A stretch of DNA of 15,232 nucleotides from the NCBI GenBank assembly GCA_024710445.1, contig JANJUT010000006.1:1-15232 (forward strand), in the 5' to 3' direction. The translations under genes and the position numbers were made by a program. Within the stretch, counting starts at the first letter, position 1. Each line of letters starts with the position of its first letter. Below the pieces are notes generated by a model, which saw nothing but the letters and a program-made list of their open reading frames with translations, had not been told where the DNA came from and did no database searches. This stretch comes from Thiobacillus sp. Lineage in GTDB: Bacteria > Pseudomonadota > Gammaproteobacteria > Burkholderiales > Thiobacillaceae. Below, in pieces: positions 7,154-14,689 of this stretch.

Positions 7154-7239
7154 AAATTTAACACGGACATCAGCCCGGGAGGCGCCGCAACGCTGAATTT
7201 GTTAAAATACCGGGCTTTGCTTCTGCCGGCTTCCATTCC

Positions 7240-7500
7240 ATGGCCAAATCCCGCGCCGCCGCGCCACCCAAAGACTACGAATCTGCATTGGCAGAACTCG
7301 ACTCCATTGTGAGTGAAATGGAATCAGGCCAATTGCCGCTGGAAGCTTCATTGTCCGCCTACAAGCGTGGTGCCGAATTACTGCAATTTTGCCGCCAGCA
7401 ACTGGTCGATGCCGAACAGCAGGTGAAAATTCTGGAAAACGGCGCCCTGGTTGATTTCAAGGCGGCGCCCCCCCTCAAGGCCGAAGACACTGATGACTGA
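7240..7500 (+). CDS. xseB: exodeoxyribonuclease VII small subunit
   Basis: XseB assembles with the large subunit XseA into exonuclease VII, which degrades single-stranded DNA in both directions to short oligonucleotides. The 86 residues match the family: YESALAELDSIVSEMESGQLPLEASLSAYKRGAELLQFCRQQL is the classic two-helix XseB core, here at about residues 13-55, followed by LVDAEQQVKIL and a variable tail. The ATG at 7240 fits the family's start; its Shine-Dalgarno is poor. It heads the xseB-ispA-dxs operon, an arrangement common in beta- and gammaproteobacteria. Its last codons overlap the start of ispA by 8 nt. The xseA gene is not in the window. Confidence 0.95.
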   Translation: MAKSRAAAPPKDYESALAELDSIVSEMESGQLPLEASLSAYKRGAELLQFCRQQLVDAEQQVKILENGALVDFKAAPPLKAEDTDD

Positions 7501-8380
7501 TTTTGCAGCCTGGACCCAGGCATGTCAGGCGCGCATGGAAAACGTACTGGCCGGGTGGCTTCCGCCCGCCAACATCACCCCGCAACGCCTGCATGAAGCG
7601 ATGCGCTACGCAGTGCTGGGCGGCGGCAAACGGGTGCGCCCCCTGCTGGCATTTGCTGCAGGCGAGGTAACGGGCGCTGACGCTGATCGGGTACAGCACG
7701 CAGCCGCTGCGGTCGAACTGATCCACGCCTATTCGCTGGTGCACGACGACATGCCGGCGATGGACAACGATGCCCTGCGGCGCGGCAAGCCTACGGTACA
7801 CGTCGAGTTCGATGAAGCCACCGCCTTGCTGGTGGGCGATGCGTTGCAAAGCCTGGCATTCGACATCCTTGCTTCGCAGCCGCTGGCAAATGATGCGGCA
7901 ACTCAACTGAACATGGTGCAACTGCTTGCACAGGCTTCCGGCTCGCGCGGCATGGCTGGCGGCCAGGCCATCGACCTGGCCAGCATTGGCAAACCGCTCG
8001 ACCTGACCGAACTCGAGTTCATGCACATCCACAAAACCGGTGCCTTGATCCGCGCTTCGGTATTGCTGGGCGCACAGTGCGGCACGATGGATGGTGCCAC
8101 CGAAGCTGCGCTCGACCACTACGCCAAATGTGTCGGCCTCGCCTTCCAGGTGGTGGACGATGTCCTCGACGCTGAAGCGCCCACCGCCACACTGGGCAAG
8201 ACCGCCGGCAAGGATGCCGCCGACAACAAGCCCACCTATGTCAGCCTGCTAGGCGTGGCACGCGCACGGGAGCTGGCGCAGGAACTTCGTGCCGACGCAC
8301 ACCAGGCCCTGGCCGGACTGGCCACACCGGCGGAGCGTTTGCACCAGCTGGCTGATTTCGTGGTCGAGCGAACATTCTGA
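7493..8380 (+). CDS. ispA: (2E,6E)-farnesyl diphosphate synthase (polyprenyl synthetase)
   Basis: IspA condenses dimethylallyl diphosphate with two isopentenyl diphosphates to give farnesyl diphosphate, the precursor of undecaprenyl carriers and quinone side chains. The 295 residues are normal for the family. GGGKRVRP (43-50) binds the pyrophosphate. The first aspartate-rich motif is [10 protein letters not shown] (Asp85, Asp86, Asp91), and the second is DDVLD (Asp222, Asp223, Asp226), both coordinating magnesium. The KPT and FQVVDD segments are also present. The ATG at 7493 overlaps the end of xseB by 8 nt; the frame is open slightly upstream, but MTDFAAW is the natural start. The stop lies one base before the dxs ATG, so the two isoprenoid genes are translationally linked. 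Confidence 0.95.
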   Translation: MTDFAAWTQACQARMENVLAGWLPPANITPQRLHEAMRYAVLGGGKRVRPLLAFAAGEVTGADADRVQHAAAAVELIHAYSLVHDDMPAMDNDALRRGKPTVHVEFDEATALLVGDALQSLAFDILASQPLANDAATQLNMVQLLAQASGSRGMAGGQAIDLASIGKPLDLTELEFMHIHKTGALIRASVLLGAQCGTMDGATEAALDHYAKCVGLAFQVVDDVLDAEAPTATLGKTAGKDAADNKPTYVSLLGVARARELAQELRADAHQALAGLATPAERLHQLADFVVERTF

Positions 8381-8381
8381 G

Positions 8382-10256
8382 ATGACCACACCGCTACTCG
8401 ACACCATCCAATCGCCGGATGACCTGCGCGCGCTCTCGCCAGCCGAACTGCCAAAACTGGCGACCGAACTGCGCACCTTCCTGGTGAATTCGGTCGCAGG
8501 GACTGGCGGCCACCTGGCATCCAACCTCGGCACGGTGGAGTTGACGCTGGCACTGCATTACATATTCGATACGCCGAACGACCGCATTGTCTGGGACGTC
8601 GGCCACCAGACCTACGTCCACAAAATTCTCACCGGCCGCCGCGAAGCCATGGCCCACCTGCGTCAGGCGGATGGAATTGCCGGTTTTCCGCGCCGCGCCG
8701 AAAACGTGTTCGATGCTTTTGGCACAGGCCACTCCAGCACCTCGATCTCGGCTGCGCTCGGCATGGCCGAGGCCTTTCTGCAGACCGGGTCAAAGCAACG
8801 CGCCGTGGCAGTCATCGGCGATGGCGCCATGACAGCCGGCATGGCTTTCGAGGCCCTGAACAATGCCGGCAATACCGATCTGCCCCTGCTGGTGGTACTG
8901 AACGACAACGACATGTCGATCTCGCCCAATGTCGGCGCCTTGAACAACTACCTGGCGCGGCTAATGTCGGGACGCTTTTATGCTGCAGCCCGCCGCGCTG
9001 GCGAAAAAGTGCTGTCTGTCGCCCCGCCGATCCGCGAGCTGGCCAAGCGCGCCGAAGAACACATGAAGGGCATGGTGACGCCCGGCACGCTGTTCGAGGA
9101 ATTCGGCTTCAACTACATCGGCCCGATCGACGGCCACGACCTCGACGTATTGCTGGATACGCTCAACAACATCAAGCAGCTCGACGGCCCGCAGTTCCTG
9201 CATATCGTCACCAAAAAGGGCAAGGGCTACGCCCCCGCCGAAACCAATCCCTGCCTGTATCACGGCGTATCGCGCTTCGACCCGGCAACCGGCGTCAGTG
9301 AAAAAGCCGGCGGCAAGCCCAGCTACACCCAGGTATTCGGTGACTGGCTGTGCGACATGGCAACCGCCGATTCGCGCCTGGTCGGCATCACCCCGGCGAT
9401 GCGCGAAGGTTCGGGGCTGGTGCGTTTTTCACAGGAATTCCCCAAGCGCTATTTCGATGTCGGCATTGCCGAACAGCATGCGCTGACCTTTGCCGCCGGA
9501 CTCGCCTGCGAAGGCATCAAACCGGTGGTGGCGATTTACTCGACCTTCCTGCAGCGCGCCTACGACCAGCTGATTCACGATGTCGCGCTGCAAAACCTGC
9601 CGGTCATGCTGGCGATTGATCGCGCCGGACTGGTGGGCGCCGACGGCCCCACCCACGCCGGCAGCTTCGACCTGTCCTTTCTGCGCTGCATTCCCAACAT
9701 GCTGATCGCCGCGCCGTCGGACGAAAATGAGTGCCGCCGTCTGCTGACCACGGCATTTCTGCATGATGGCCCGTCTGCCGTGCGCTACCCGCGCGGCAGC
9801 GGAACAGGCGCCACCATCGAACCGGTCCTGACCCCAGTCGAAATTGGCAAGGGCGTGGTGCGGCGCAGCGGCCACGACGTGGCACTCATTGCCTTTGGCA
9901 GTCTGGTCGCCCCAGCACTGGTCGCAGCCGAGACGCTCGATGCCAGCGTCGCCGACATGCGCTTCGTCAAACCGCTGGATCTGGATCTGTTACAGGAACT
10001 GGCGCGCACCCACCGCCTGCTGGTGACAGTGGAAGAAAACGCCGTGGCGGGCGGCGCCGGCGCGGGCGTGGCCGAAGCACTGGCTGCACTGGGGATTTAT
10101 ACGCCTATTCTTAACCTGGGGTTGCCCGACACCTTCATCGACCATGGAGACCCCGTGAAGATGCTGGCTGGCTGCGGCCTGGACGCCGCAGGCATCGAAC
10201 ACTGTGTCCGCCAGCGGATAACCCTGTTACCCCACAAGGGGACGCCGACTTTCTAA
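8382..10256 (+). CDS. dxs: 1-deoxy-D-xylulose-5-phosphate synthase
   Basis: DXS joins pyruvate and glyceraldehyde 3-phosphate, with loss of CO2, to form 1-deoxy-D-xylulose 5-phosphate. This first step of the MEP isoprenoid pathway also feeds thiamine and pyridoxal synthesis. The 624 residues are full length. Motifs seen are GGHLASNLG with His44, the thiamine-diphosphate motif beginning GDGAMTAG (146-153) with [10 protein letters not shown] downstream, and VGIAEQHA with the catalytic Glu364. The C-terminal transketolase domain includes FVKPLD and [12 protein letters not shown]. The ATG at 8382 comes one base after the ispA stop. The frame is open further upstream, but that would overlap ispA. 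It ends the operon, and a hairpin overlaps its stop codon. Confidence 0.97.
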   Translation: MTTPLLDTIQSPDDLRALSPAELPKLATELRTFLVNSVAGTGGHLASNLGTVELTLALHYIFDTPNDRIVWDVGHQTYVHKILTGRREAMAHLRQADGIAGFPRRAENVFDAFGTGHSSTSISAALGMAEAFLQTGSKQRAVAVIGDGAMTAGMAFEALNNAGNTDLPLLVVLNDNDMSISPNVGALNNYLARLMSGRFYAAARRAGEKVLSVAPPIRELAKRAEEHMKGMVTPGTLFEEFGFNYIGPIDGHDLDVLLDTLNNIKQLDGPQFLHIVTKKGKGYAPAETNPCLYHGVSRFDPATGVSEKAGGKPSYTQVFGDWLCDMATADSRLVGITPAMREGSGLVRFSQEFPKRYFDVGIAEQHALTFAAGLACEGIKPVVAIYSTFLQRAYDQLIHDVALQNLPVMLAIDRAGLVGADGPTHAGSFDLSFLRCIPNMLIAAPSDENECRRLLTTAFLHDGPSAVRYPRGSGTGATIEPVLTPVEIGKGVVRRSGHDVALIAFGSLVAPALVAAETLDASVADMRFVKPLDLDLLQELARTHRLLVTVEENAVAGGAGAGVAEALAALGIYTPILNLGLPDTFIDHGDPVKMLAGCGLDAAGIEHCVRQRITLLPHKGTPTF

Positions 10257-10275
10257 GGGCTAACGCCCTTGAAAG
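10249..10275 (+). terminator. stem-loop overlapping dxs stop codon
   Basis: CTTTC at 10249-10253 pairs with GAAAG at 10271-10275, and AAGGGC at 10255-10260 with GCCCTT at 10265-10270, around a TAAC loop with one bulged T at 10254. This gives an 11-bp stem that includes the TAA stop (10254-10256). No T-run follows, so it is not a standard intrinsic terminator. It may protect the 3' end or limit read-through into folE2. Confidence 0.5.
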
Positions 10276-10280
10276 AATGT

Positions 10281-10305
10281 ATTCCCGAGTAGTTTACTCA
10301 ACTAT
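10281..10305. promoter_or_regulatory. dyad overlapping the folE2 -35 element
   Basis: GAGTA (10287-10291) and TACTC (10295-10299) form a perfect dyad around GTT. Flanking bases extend the resemblance to the IscR type 1 site consensus (ATAsyyGACTr-www-yAGTCrrsTAT); by my count 21 of 25 positions agree, with the inner C/G pair swapped symmetrically. It covers the -35 of the predicted promoter, as a repressor site would. Confidence 0.35.
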
Positions 10306-10321
10306 TATTGCAGTTTATACT
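10293..10321 (+). promoter_or_regulatory. predicted sigma-70 promoter of folE2
   Basis: TTTACT at 10293-10298 (4 of 6 to the -35 consensus) and TATACT at 10316-10321 (5 of 6 to the -10) are spaced by exactly 17 nt in an AT-rich stretch 50 nt before folE2. It is the best promoter-like pair in the window. Confidence 0.6.
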
Positions 10322-10370
10322 TAGTCTAAATTGTATTGAGTTAAGCTGACATCACCACAAGGAGCCTGCC

Positions 10371-11177
10371 ATGAACCAGATTTGCGATACGGAATGTATG
10401 CCGGACGTACAAAGCTCGGCTGATACACGGGAAATCGCCATCAACAAGGTCGGCATCAAGAGCATCCGCCACCCCATACGCGTGGCCGACAAGAGCGACG
10501 GCGTCCAGCACACCATCGCCAACTTCAACATGTACGTGTACCTGCCGCACAATTTCAAAGGCACGCACATGTCGCGTTTCATCGAAATTCTCAACACGCG
10601 CGAGCGCGAGATTTCGGTCGAGAACTTCGAAGGCATGCTGCGCCAGATGGTCAAACTGCTGGAAGCCGAATCGGGCTATGTCGAAATGACCTTCCCCTAT
10701 TTCATCAACAAGTCCGCACCGGTCTCCGGCGTGCAAAGCCTGCTGGATTATGAAGTCACGTTTATTGGCGCCATTGAAAAGGGCCATTTCACCCACACCA
10801 CCAAGGTGCTGGTACCGGTGACCAGCCTGTGCCCCTGTTCAAAAAAGATTTCCGACTATGGCGCACACAACCAGCGCTCGCATGTCACGGTCACTGCCAA
10901 AACCAATGGTTTCCTGTGGATTGAAGACCTTGTACGCAAAGTGGAAGACCTGGCCTCATGTGAGTTGTTCGGCCTGTTGAAACGCCCCGACGAAAAATGG
11001 GTTACCGAGCGCGCCTACGACAACCCTAAATTTGTCGAAGACATCGTGCGCGATGTGGCTGCCGCGATGAATGCCGAACCGTTGATTGATGCCTATATCG
11101 TGGAAGCCGAGAATTTCGAGTCGATCCACAATCACAGCGCCTATGCCCTGATCGAGCGCGACAAGACCAAGAAATAA
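10371..11177 (+). CDS. folE2: GTP cyclohydrolase FolE2 (type IB)
   Basis: FolE2 converts GTP to 7,8-dihydroneopterin triphosphate, the first step of tetrahydrofolate and other pterin synthesis. It is the alternative to zinc-dependent FolE and can use other metals. The 268 residues match the family. Key segments are [13 protein letters not shown], the metal-binding region [22 protein letters not shown] (split here as LCPCSK with Cys154, and HNQRS with His166), and [14 protein letters not shown]. The C-terminal [12 protein letters not shown] motif is also present. The ATG at 10371 has a strong AAGGAG Shine-Dalgarno 7 nt upstream. It stands alone, with its own promoter and a palindromic terminator. 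In some bacteria folE2 is under Zur (zinc) control; I see no clear Zur site, but there is a dyad at the -35. Confidence 0.96.
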   Translation: MNQICDTECMPDVQSSADTREIAINKVGIKSIRHPIRVADKSDGVQHTIANFNMYVYLPHNFKGTHMSRFIEILNTREREISVENFEGMLRQMVKLLEAESGYVEMTFPYFINKSAPVSGVQSLLDYEVTFIGAIEKGHFTHTTKVLVPVTSLCPCSKKISDYGAHNQRSHVTVTAKTNGFLWIEDLVRKVEDLASCELFGLLKRPDEKWVTERAYDNPKFVEDIVRDVAAAMNAEPLIDAYIVEAENFESIHNHSAYALIERDKTKK

Positions 11178-11191
11178 GAACGACATCCCCA

Positions 11192-11221
11192 AAACAAGGC
11201 CTGCATATGCAGGCCTTGTTT
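11192..11221. terminator. perfect 30-bp palindrome, bidirectional terminator
   Basis: Two 15-nt arms (11192-11206 and 11207-11221) are exactly complementary with no spacer. As RNA they fold into a GC-rich stem of about 13 bp with a 4-nt loop, flanked by A-runs on the left and T-runs on the right, so it works in both directions. It lies between the converging folE2 and retropepsin genes. Confidence 0.88.
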
Positions 11222-11234
11222 CGTTCAAACCGTT

Positions 11235-11882
11235 TCAATAGCGCTGTGTCAGCGTCATCGTCTGCCCGTCGCGCCGCATTTCCATACGGTTCAGAAAGCT
11301 CATTCCCAGCAGCGGCACGTTCAGGCCTGTCTCGACAACCATCCCGTCCACCTGGTTCAGCGTGATGCTGCCGACCTTGACGGTATTGAACTTGACGCGC
11401 CAGGCGGGCACCACCCCGCCTGCGGTGCTCACGCCAACAGCCTGGCCCGATCGATAATCCAGTCCGATGCGTTTGGCCTCAGCCGCGTTGATGGCAATCG
11501 ACGTTGCGCCGGTATCGACCAGAAAGCTGACCGGATAGCCATTAAGCGATCCCGCGGCGGCAAAATGGCCGCGTGCATCGGCCGTGAGCGAAATACTCTG
11601 GCGTTCGCCCGTTGCGGGGCCGCCCGCAAATGATTGCCCCATGGACAGGGTGCGCGGTTTGCCATCGACCTCGAAACTGGCGCTGCCGGAATCGGCCGAA
11701 ACCAGTTTGACCCCCTGCACCACCTGCCCGACGCTGAGCGTACGCGGCTTGCCGCCATCGATACTGACGATGGCCTTGTCCTTGAACAGGCCCATGACCG
11801 ACACGCTCGTGGCCAATGCGGAGGTGCATGCCAGCCAGCCAGCCGCTATCATGACCACCGTTGATTTTTGCTTGAGAGACAT
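11235..11882 (-). CDS. retropepsin-like aspartic protease (clan AA), exported
   Basis: This encodes a 215-residue protein. The first 24 residues look like a signal peptide or N-terminal anchor (MSLKQKSTVVMIAAGWLA, then CTSALATS). Residues 27-85 hold a twice-repeated motif, GGKPRTLSVGQ (about 43-53) and DGKPRTLSMGQ (about 73-83), suggesting two copies of a small beta unit. The protease domain follows from about 100, with the catalytic motif FLVDTGATSIAI (Asp123-Thr-Gly) and the flap/LLGMSFLNRMEM segment near the end. It resembles the TIGR02281-type single-domain retropepsins, which act as dimers; the physiological substrates are unknown. The ATG at 11882 has AGGA 6 nt upstream. The longer reading frame overlapping the neighbour is rejected because the signal peptide starts here. 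Its start codon is one base from that of the divergent glutamine amidotransferase gene. Confidence 0.85.
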   Translation of the reverse strand: MSLKQKSTVVMIAAGWLACTSALATSVSVMGLFKDKAIVSIDGGKPRTLSVGQVVQGVKLVSADSGSASFEVDGKPRTLSMGQSFAGGPATGERQSISLTADARGHFAAAGSLNGYPVSFLVDTGATSIAINAAEAKRIGLDYRSGQAVGVSTAGGVVPAWRVKFNTVKVGSITLNQVDGMVVETGLNVPLLGMSFLNRMEMRRDGQTMTLTQRY

Positions 11883-11883
11883 C

Positions 11884-12594
11884 GTGCATCCTGTTCTGAT
11901 TTTTCGGCATTCCCCCATCGAGGGGCCCGGGTATTTCACCACGTTTCTGGATCGCCACGGCATACCCTGGCAACTGGTGCGCATTGACGCCGGTGATGCG
12001 ATCCCCGACAACCTTAACGGCGTTGCCGGCCTGTGCTTGATGGGCGGACCGATGAGCGTCAATGACGATCTGCCCTGGATTTCTTCCGAATTGGCCTTGA
12101 TTCGTCAATCTGTTGCGGCAGATGTTCCGGTCATTGGCCACTGTCTGGGCGGGCAACTGATGTCCAAAGCGCTGGGCGCAACGGTGGGCCCCAATCCCAT
12201 CAAGGAAATCGGCTGGGGCGATGTCAGCATCACCGACGCCGACACGGCACGCCCCTGGCTGGGCGAAAGCCCTGCTCCCATGCCGGCCTTTCACTGGCAT
12301 GGCGAAACCTTCACCCTGCCACCTGGCGCCATCCGCATTCTGGAAAGTACATACTGCGCCAACCAGGCCTACGTCCTGAATGACCGCCACATCGCCATGC
12401 AGTGCCACGTCGAAATGACACCCGAACTGATTGCCAGCTGGTGCGAGCACGGTGCGCCGGAAATCGCTGCCAGCAACAGTCCGGGCGTGCAGTCTCCCGA
12501 ATCCATCCAGGCGGACATGCCTGCACGCACTGCCCGGTTACACCAACTGGCTGACAAAATTTATTCCCGCTGGATTCAAGGGCTTAAACGATAA
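11884..12594 (+). CDS. class I glutamine amidotransferase-like protein
   Basis: This encodes a 236-residue soluble protein with the GATase1 fold. The nucleophile is Cys87 in VIGHCLGGQLMSKALGA, and the catalytic pair His175/Glu177 lies in MQCHVEMTPE. The glycine-rich LMGGPMSVND loop forms the oxyanion region. The full triad suggests it can release ammonia from glutamine or cleave a gamma-glutamyl bond; it has no fused synthetase domain, so the acceptor is unknown. Relatives are often named GMP synthase-like. The start is taken as GTG at 11884, which gives the natural beginning HPVLIFRH; an ATG at 11851 would add 11 residues and overlap the protease gene. Shine-Dalgarno support is weak. Its promoter must lie within or across the divergent gene. 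Confidence 0.87.
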   Translation: MHPVLIFRHSPIEGPGYFTTFLDRHGIPWQLVRIDAGDAIPDNLNGVAGLCLMGGPMSVNDDLPWISSELALIRQSVAADVPVIGHCLGGQLMSKALGATVGPNPIKEIGWGDVSITDADTARPWLGESPAPMPAFHWHGETFTLPPGAIRILESTYCANQAYVLNDRHIAMQCHVEMTPELIASWCEHGAPEIAASNSPGVQSPESIQADMPARTARLHQLADKIYSRWIQGLKR

Positions 12595-12619
12595 TTATGT
12601 TCCGGTCTCGAAAACAGGC

Positions 12620-12647
12620 TGGACAGGCTTGTCTCGCAAGGTAGGAT
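12620..12647 (+). promoter_or_regulatory. possible promoter of the unknown gene at 12716
   Basis: TGGACA at 12620-12625 (5 of 6) and TAGGAT at 12642-12647 (4 of 6) are spaced by 16 nt, about 70 nt before the gene start. It is plausible but could be chance. Confidence 0.35.
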
Positions 12648-12715
12648 AAACGCCGGAGTCACATCCAGCCTTTAAGGCCGCACCCGAGTACATCAATTCG
12701 AAAAATGGAGGATTT

Positions 12716-13129
12716 ATGCAACCCGTCGACTATGCCAACTTCGATTTTGGTGAACGTCTAAATGGATTTATTCATGAAGTCATGAATTTTGGCGGTGCCC
12801 CGCGCACTGAAAGCGACCTTTCCGAAGGCCAGAAAGTTTTCGTGCGTGCGGTCAAGCGCGAAATGGTCAAATATGCCGACCCCAACCGCCACGGCTACCC
12901 CCACAATCTGCTGGAGCAGATGGAGGCCTTCACCCGCACCGTGGGCGATCTCCATAATTCCTATTTTGATTCGGGCATGCGCAAGGTCAGCGACTGTCTC
13001 TACAACCGCTGGAAAATGCTTTACGAAGAAACCAAGAAGCTGGCGGCCGCAGGTGGCGACACCAAGCCTGCCTGGGTCGATGTTATTAAGACCGAACAGT
13101 CCGATATGCCCGCCTTTTTCGACGCATAA
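12716..13129 (+). CDS. hypothetical protein upstream of sat
   Basis: This encodes a 137-residue protein, soluble and mostly helical, with no signal peptide, no membrane segment and a single cysteine (SDCLYNRW). Visible features are an aromatic N-terminus (DYANFDFGERLNGFIHEVMNFGG), a basic middle (VFVRAVKREMVKYADPNRHGY) and a helical C-terminal half ending in MPAFFDA. I do not recognise the family. Expression signals are good: GGAGG 5-6 nt before the ATG, a possible promoter upstream, and a clear intrinsic terminator 12 nt after the stop. Codon use and composition look like the neighbours, supporting a real, well-expressed gene. It stands as its own unit 163 nt before sat, so a role linked to sulfur oxidation is possible but rests only on position. 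Confidence 0.85.
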   Translation: MQPVDYANFDFGERLNGFIHEVMNFGGAPRTESDLSEGQKVFVRAVKREMVKYADPNRHGYPHNLLEQMEAFTRTVGDLHNSYFDSGMRKVSDCLYNRWKMLYEETKKLAAAGGDTKPAWVDVIKTEQSDMPAFFDA

Positions 13130-13141
13130 CACATTGATTTA

Positions 13142-13176
13142 AATAAAAGAGTCCGTTATTTCCGGGCTCTTTTATT
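13142..13176 (+). terminator. intrinsic terminator after the 12716 gene
   Basis: AATAAAAGAG (13142-13151) pairs with CTCTTTTATT (13167-13176); a wobble and two G-C pairs extend the stem. The A-run on the left and T-run on the right make a classic Rho-independent terminator that separates this gene from sat. Confidence 0.85.
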
Positions 13177-13230
13177 GCTTAATCAATATCAAACCGGCTT
13201 ATCCTCAAATAAAAATAAAGCATTATTCAG

Positions 13231-13246
13231 GCACCAGCCCAGGTGC
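13231..13246. promoter_or_regulatory. small dyad upstream of sat
   Basis: GCACC (13231-13235) and GGTGC (13242-13246) form an inverted repeat around AGCCCA, about 45 nt before sat. A TATGCT at 13247-13252 directly follows and could be a -10 element, with an AT-rich tract (about 13205-13227) upstream. The dyad would then lie in the spacer, a repressor-type position. The evidence is weak. Confidence 0.3.
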
Positions 13247-13292
13247 TATGCTGCTCGAACTCTAATACCCCCATTAAGTCCAAGGAGACGGC

Positions 13293-14501
13293 ATGTCCAA
13301 ACTGGTACGCCCACACGGTGGCGGCGAACTCAAACCCCTGCTGCTGGCAGGCGATGCACTCACCGCAGAAAAAGCCCGCGCGGCCTCGCTGCCCAAAGTC
13401 AAAATGTCTTCGCGCGAAACCGGCGACCTCATCATGATGGGCATCGGTGGTTTTACCCCGCTCCAGGGCTTCATGACCCACGCCGACTGGGAAGGCGTGT
13501 GCGATGGCTACAAAATGGCCAACGGCCTGTTCTGGCCCATCCCCGTCACGCTATCGACCAATGACGATGGCATCAAGGCTGGCGACGACATCGCTCTCGT
13601 GGACTGCGAAACCGATGCCATCCTGGGCACCATGAAGGTGACCGAGAAATACAGCATCGACAAGGCACACGAGTGCATGCAGGTCTACAAGACCACCGAC
13701 ATGGAGCACCCCGGCGTCAAGATGGTCATGGAACAAGGCGCACACAACCTGGCCGGCCCGGTCAAGGTGCTGTCCACCGGCGGCTTCAAGGAAGAATACG
13801 GCGATCAGTTCATGACCCCGGCCGAGACCCGTGCCGCGTTCGAGCACAAAGGCTGGTCCAGAGTGGCTGCCTTCCAGACCCGCAACCCGATGCACCGCTC
13901 GCACGAATACCTGGCCAAGATCGCCATCGAAACCATGGATGGCGTACTGGTTCATTCCCTGCTGGGCGCACTGAAGCCAGGCGACATTCCTGCAGAAGTC
14001 CGTTCCGAGGCCATCAGCACCCTGGTCGAAAACTACTTCGCACCCAACACCGTGATCCAGGCGGGCTATCCGCTCGACATGCGCTATGCCGGCCCGCGCG
14101 AAGCGCTGCTGCATGCCCTGTTCCGTCAGAACTATGGCTGTTCGCACCTGATCGTCGGCCGTGACCATGCAGGCGTGGGCGACTACTATGGCCCCTTCGA
14201 TGCCCAGAAGATTTTTGATGAGATCCCCGCTGGCTCGCTCGAAACCACCAACATGAACATCGACTGGACCTTCTGGTGCAACAAGTGCGGTGGCATGGCT
14301 TCGCAGCGCACCTGCCCGCATACCAAGGACGACCGCATCCTGTTGTCTGGCACCAAGGTTCGCGCAATGCTGTCCGAAGGCCAGGACCTGCCGGTCGAGT
14401 TCAGCCGCCCTGAAGTCGCCAAGGTGCTGCAGAAGTACTATGCTGGTCTCTCAGCTGAGCAGAACGTCAAGATCGAGTTGAAAGGCCACTCGGCAGCATG
14501 A
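13293..14501 (+). CDS. sat: sulfate adenylyltransferase (ATP sulfurylase), dissimilatory type
   Basis: Sat catalyses APS + PPi = sulfate + ATP. In sulfur oxidisers it runs toward ATP, giving substrate-level phosphorylation in the cytoplasm. The 402 residues match the monofunctional Sat family. The active site has [13 protein letters not shown] with Gln195-Thr-Arg-Asn and the HxxH pair His201/His204. The second nucleotide motif is [13 protein letters not shown] (Gly289-Arg-Asp-His). A cysteine/histidine set, CNKCGG (Cys329, Cys332) and CPHT (Cys341, His343), forms the zinc site seen in archaeal and sulfur-oxidiser enzymes. No APS kinase domain is attached. The ATG at 13293 has AGGAG 5-6 nt upstream. 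It precedes aprB in the same direction, with a 188-nt gap containing hairpins. Confidence 0.97.
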   Translation: MSKLVRPHGGGELKPLLLAGDALTAEKARAASLPKVKMSSRETGDLIMMGIGGFTPLQGFMTHADWEGVCDGYKMANGLFWPIPVTLSTNDDGIKAGDDIALVDCETDAILGTMKVTEKYSIDKAHECMQVYKTTDMEHPGVKMVMEQGAHNLAGPVKVLSTGGFKEEYGDQFMTPAETRAAFEHKGWSRVAAFQTRNPMHRSHEYLAKIAIETMDGVLVHSLLGALKPGDIPAEVRSEAISTLVENYFAPNTVIQAGYPLDMRYAGPREALLHALFRQNYGCSHLIVGRDHAGVGDYYGPFDAQKIFDEIPAGSLETTNMNIDWTFWCNKCGGMASQRTCPHTKDDRILLSGTKVRAMLSEGQDLPVEFSRPEVAKVLQKYYAGLSAEQNVKIELKGHSAA

Positions 14502-14505
14502 TTTT

Positions 14506-14533
14506 TCCTGGACGGCAGCGATGCCGTCCAGGA
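14506..14533 (+). terminator. 12-bp stem-loop directly after sat
   Basis: The arms 14506-14517 and 14522-14533 are exactly complementary around a GCGA loop of the stable GNRA type, starting 4 nt after the sat stop. No T-run follows downstream (TATCCCTTTG), so it is more likely a 3'-end stabiliser or partial terminator than a full intrinsic terminator. Confidence 0.65.
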
Positions 14534-14645
14534 TATCCCTTTGATAACGAGAGTTGTCTGACAGGGAAATGGTTTTAGGACACGAGCCTACCGGAAGCGG
14601 ATTCGCGAGTCGCCCCGGCCAAGGACGGGTTCAGTTCTAAGCGGA

Positions 14646-14673
14646 CCGCGACGGTCGCGGATTGTTAGCTAAC
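14646..14673. promoter_or_regulatory. hairpin and palindrome in the aprB leader
   Basis: CCGCGA (14646-14651) pairs with TCGCGG (14655-14660) around CGG. Directly after it, GTTAGCTAAC (14664-14673) is a perfect 10-bp palindrome ending 4 nt before the AAGGAG ribosome binding site of aprB. Both are well placed to influence translation or bind a regulator; no known motif is recognised. Confidence 0.4.
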
Positions 14674-14689
14674 CAAGAAGGAGATTTTA

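Larger units (their letters stand above)
6911..7239. other. 329-nt divergent intergenic region (EamA / xseB)
   Basis: This gap must contain promoters in both directions. It holds the possible leader ORF (6921-7061, minus) and an inverted repeat at 7099-7153. An AT-rich TTGTTAAAAT tract at about 7199-7208, just upstream of xseB, contains a TAAAAT that could serve as a -10 element, though I see no good -35 at the right distance. No tRNA or mobile element is visible. Confidence 0.45.

Noticed and set aside
11542..12450. 302-codon minus-strand frame across the amidotransferase gene
   Set aside because: It overlaps both recognised genes in a wrong frame and encodes no known domain.
13551..14321. 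256-codon open frame antisense to sat
   Set aside because: sat has all expected motifs in its frame; the antisense product is rich in His, Val and Ala with no recognisable domain and no ribosome binding site.
14534..14580. TTGATA and TTGTCT hexamers as -35 elements of an aprB promoter
   Set aside because: No acceptable -10 hexamer lies at 16-18 nt from either.
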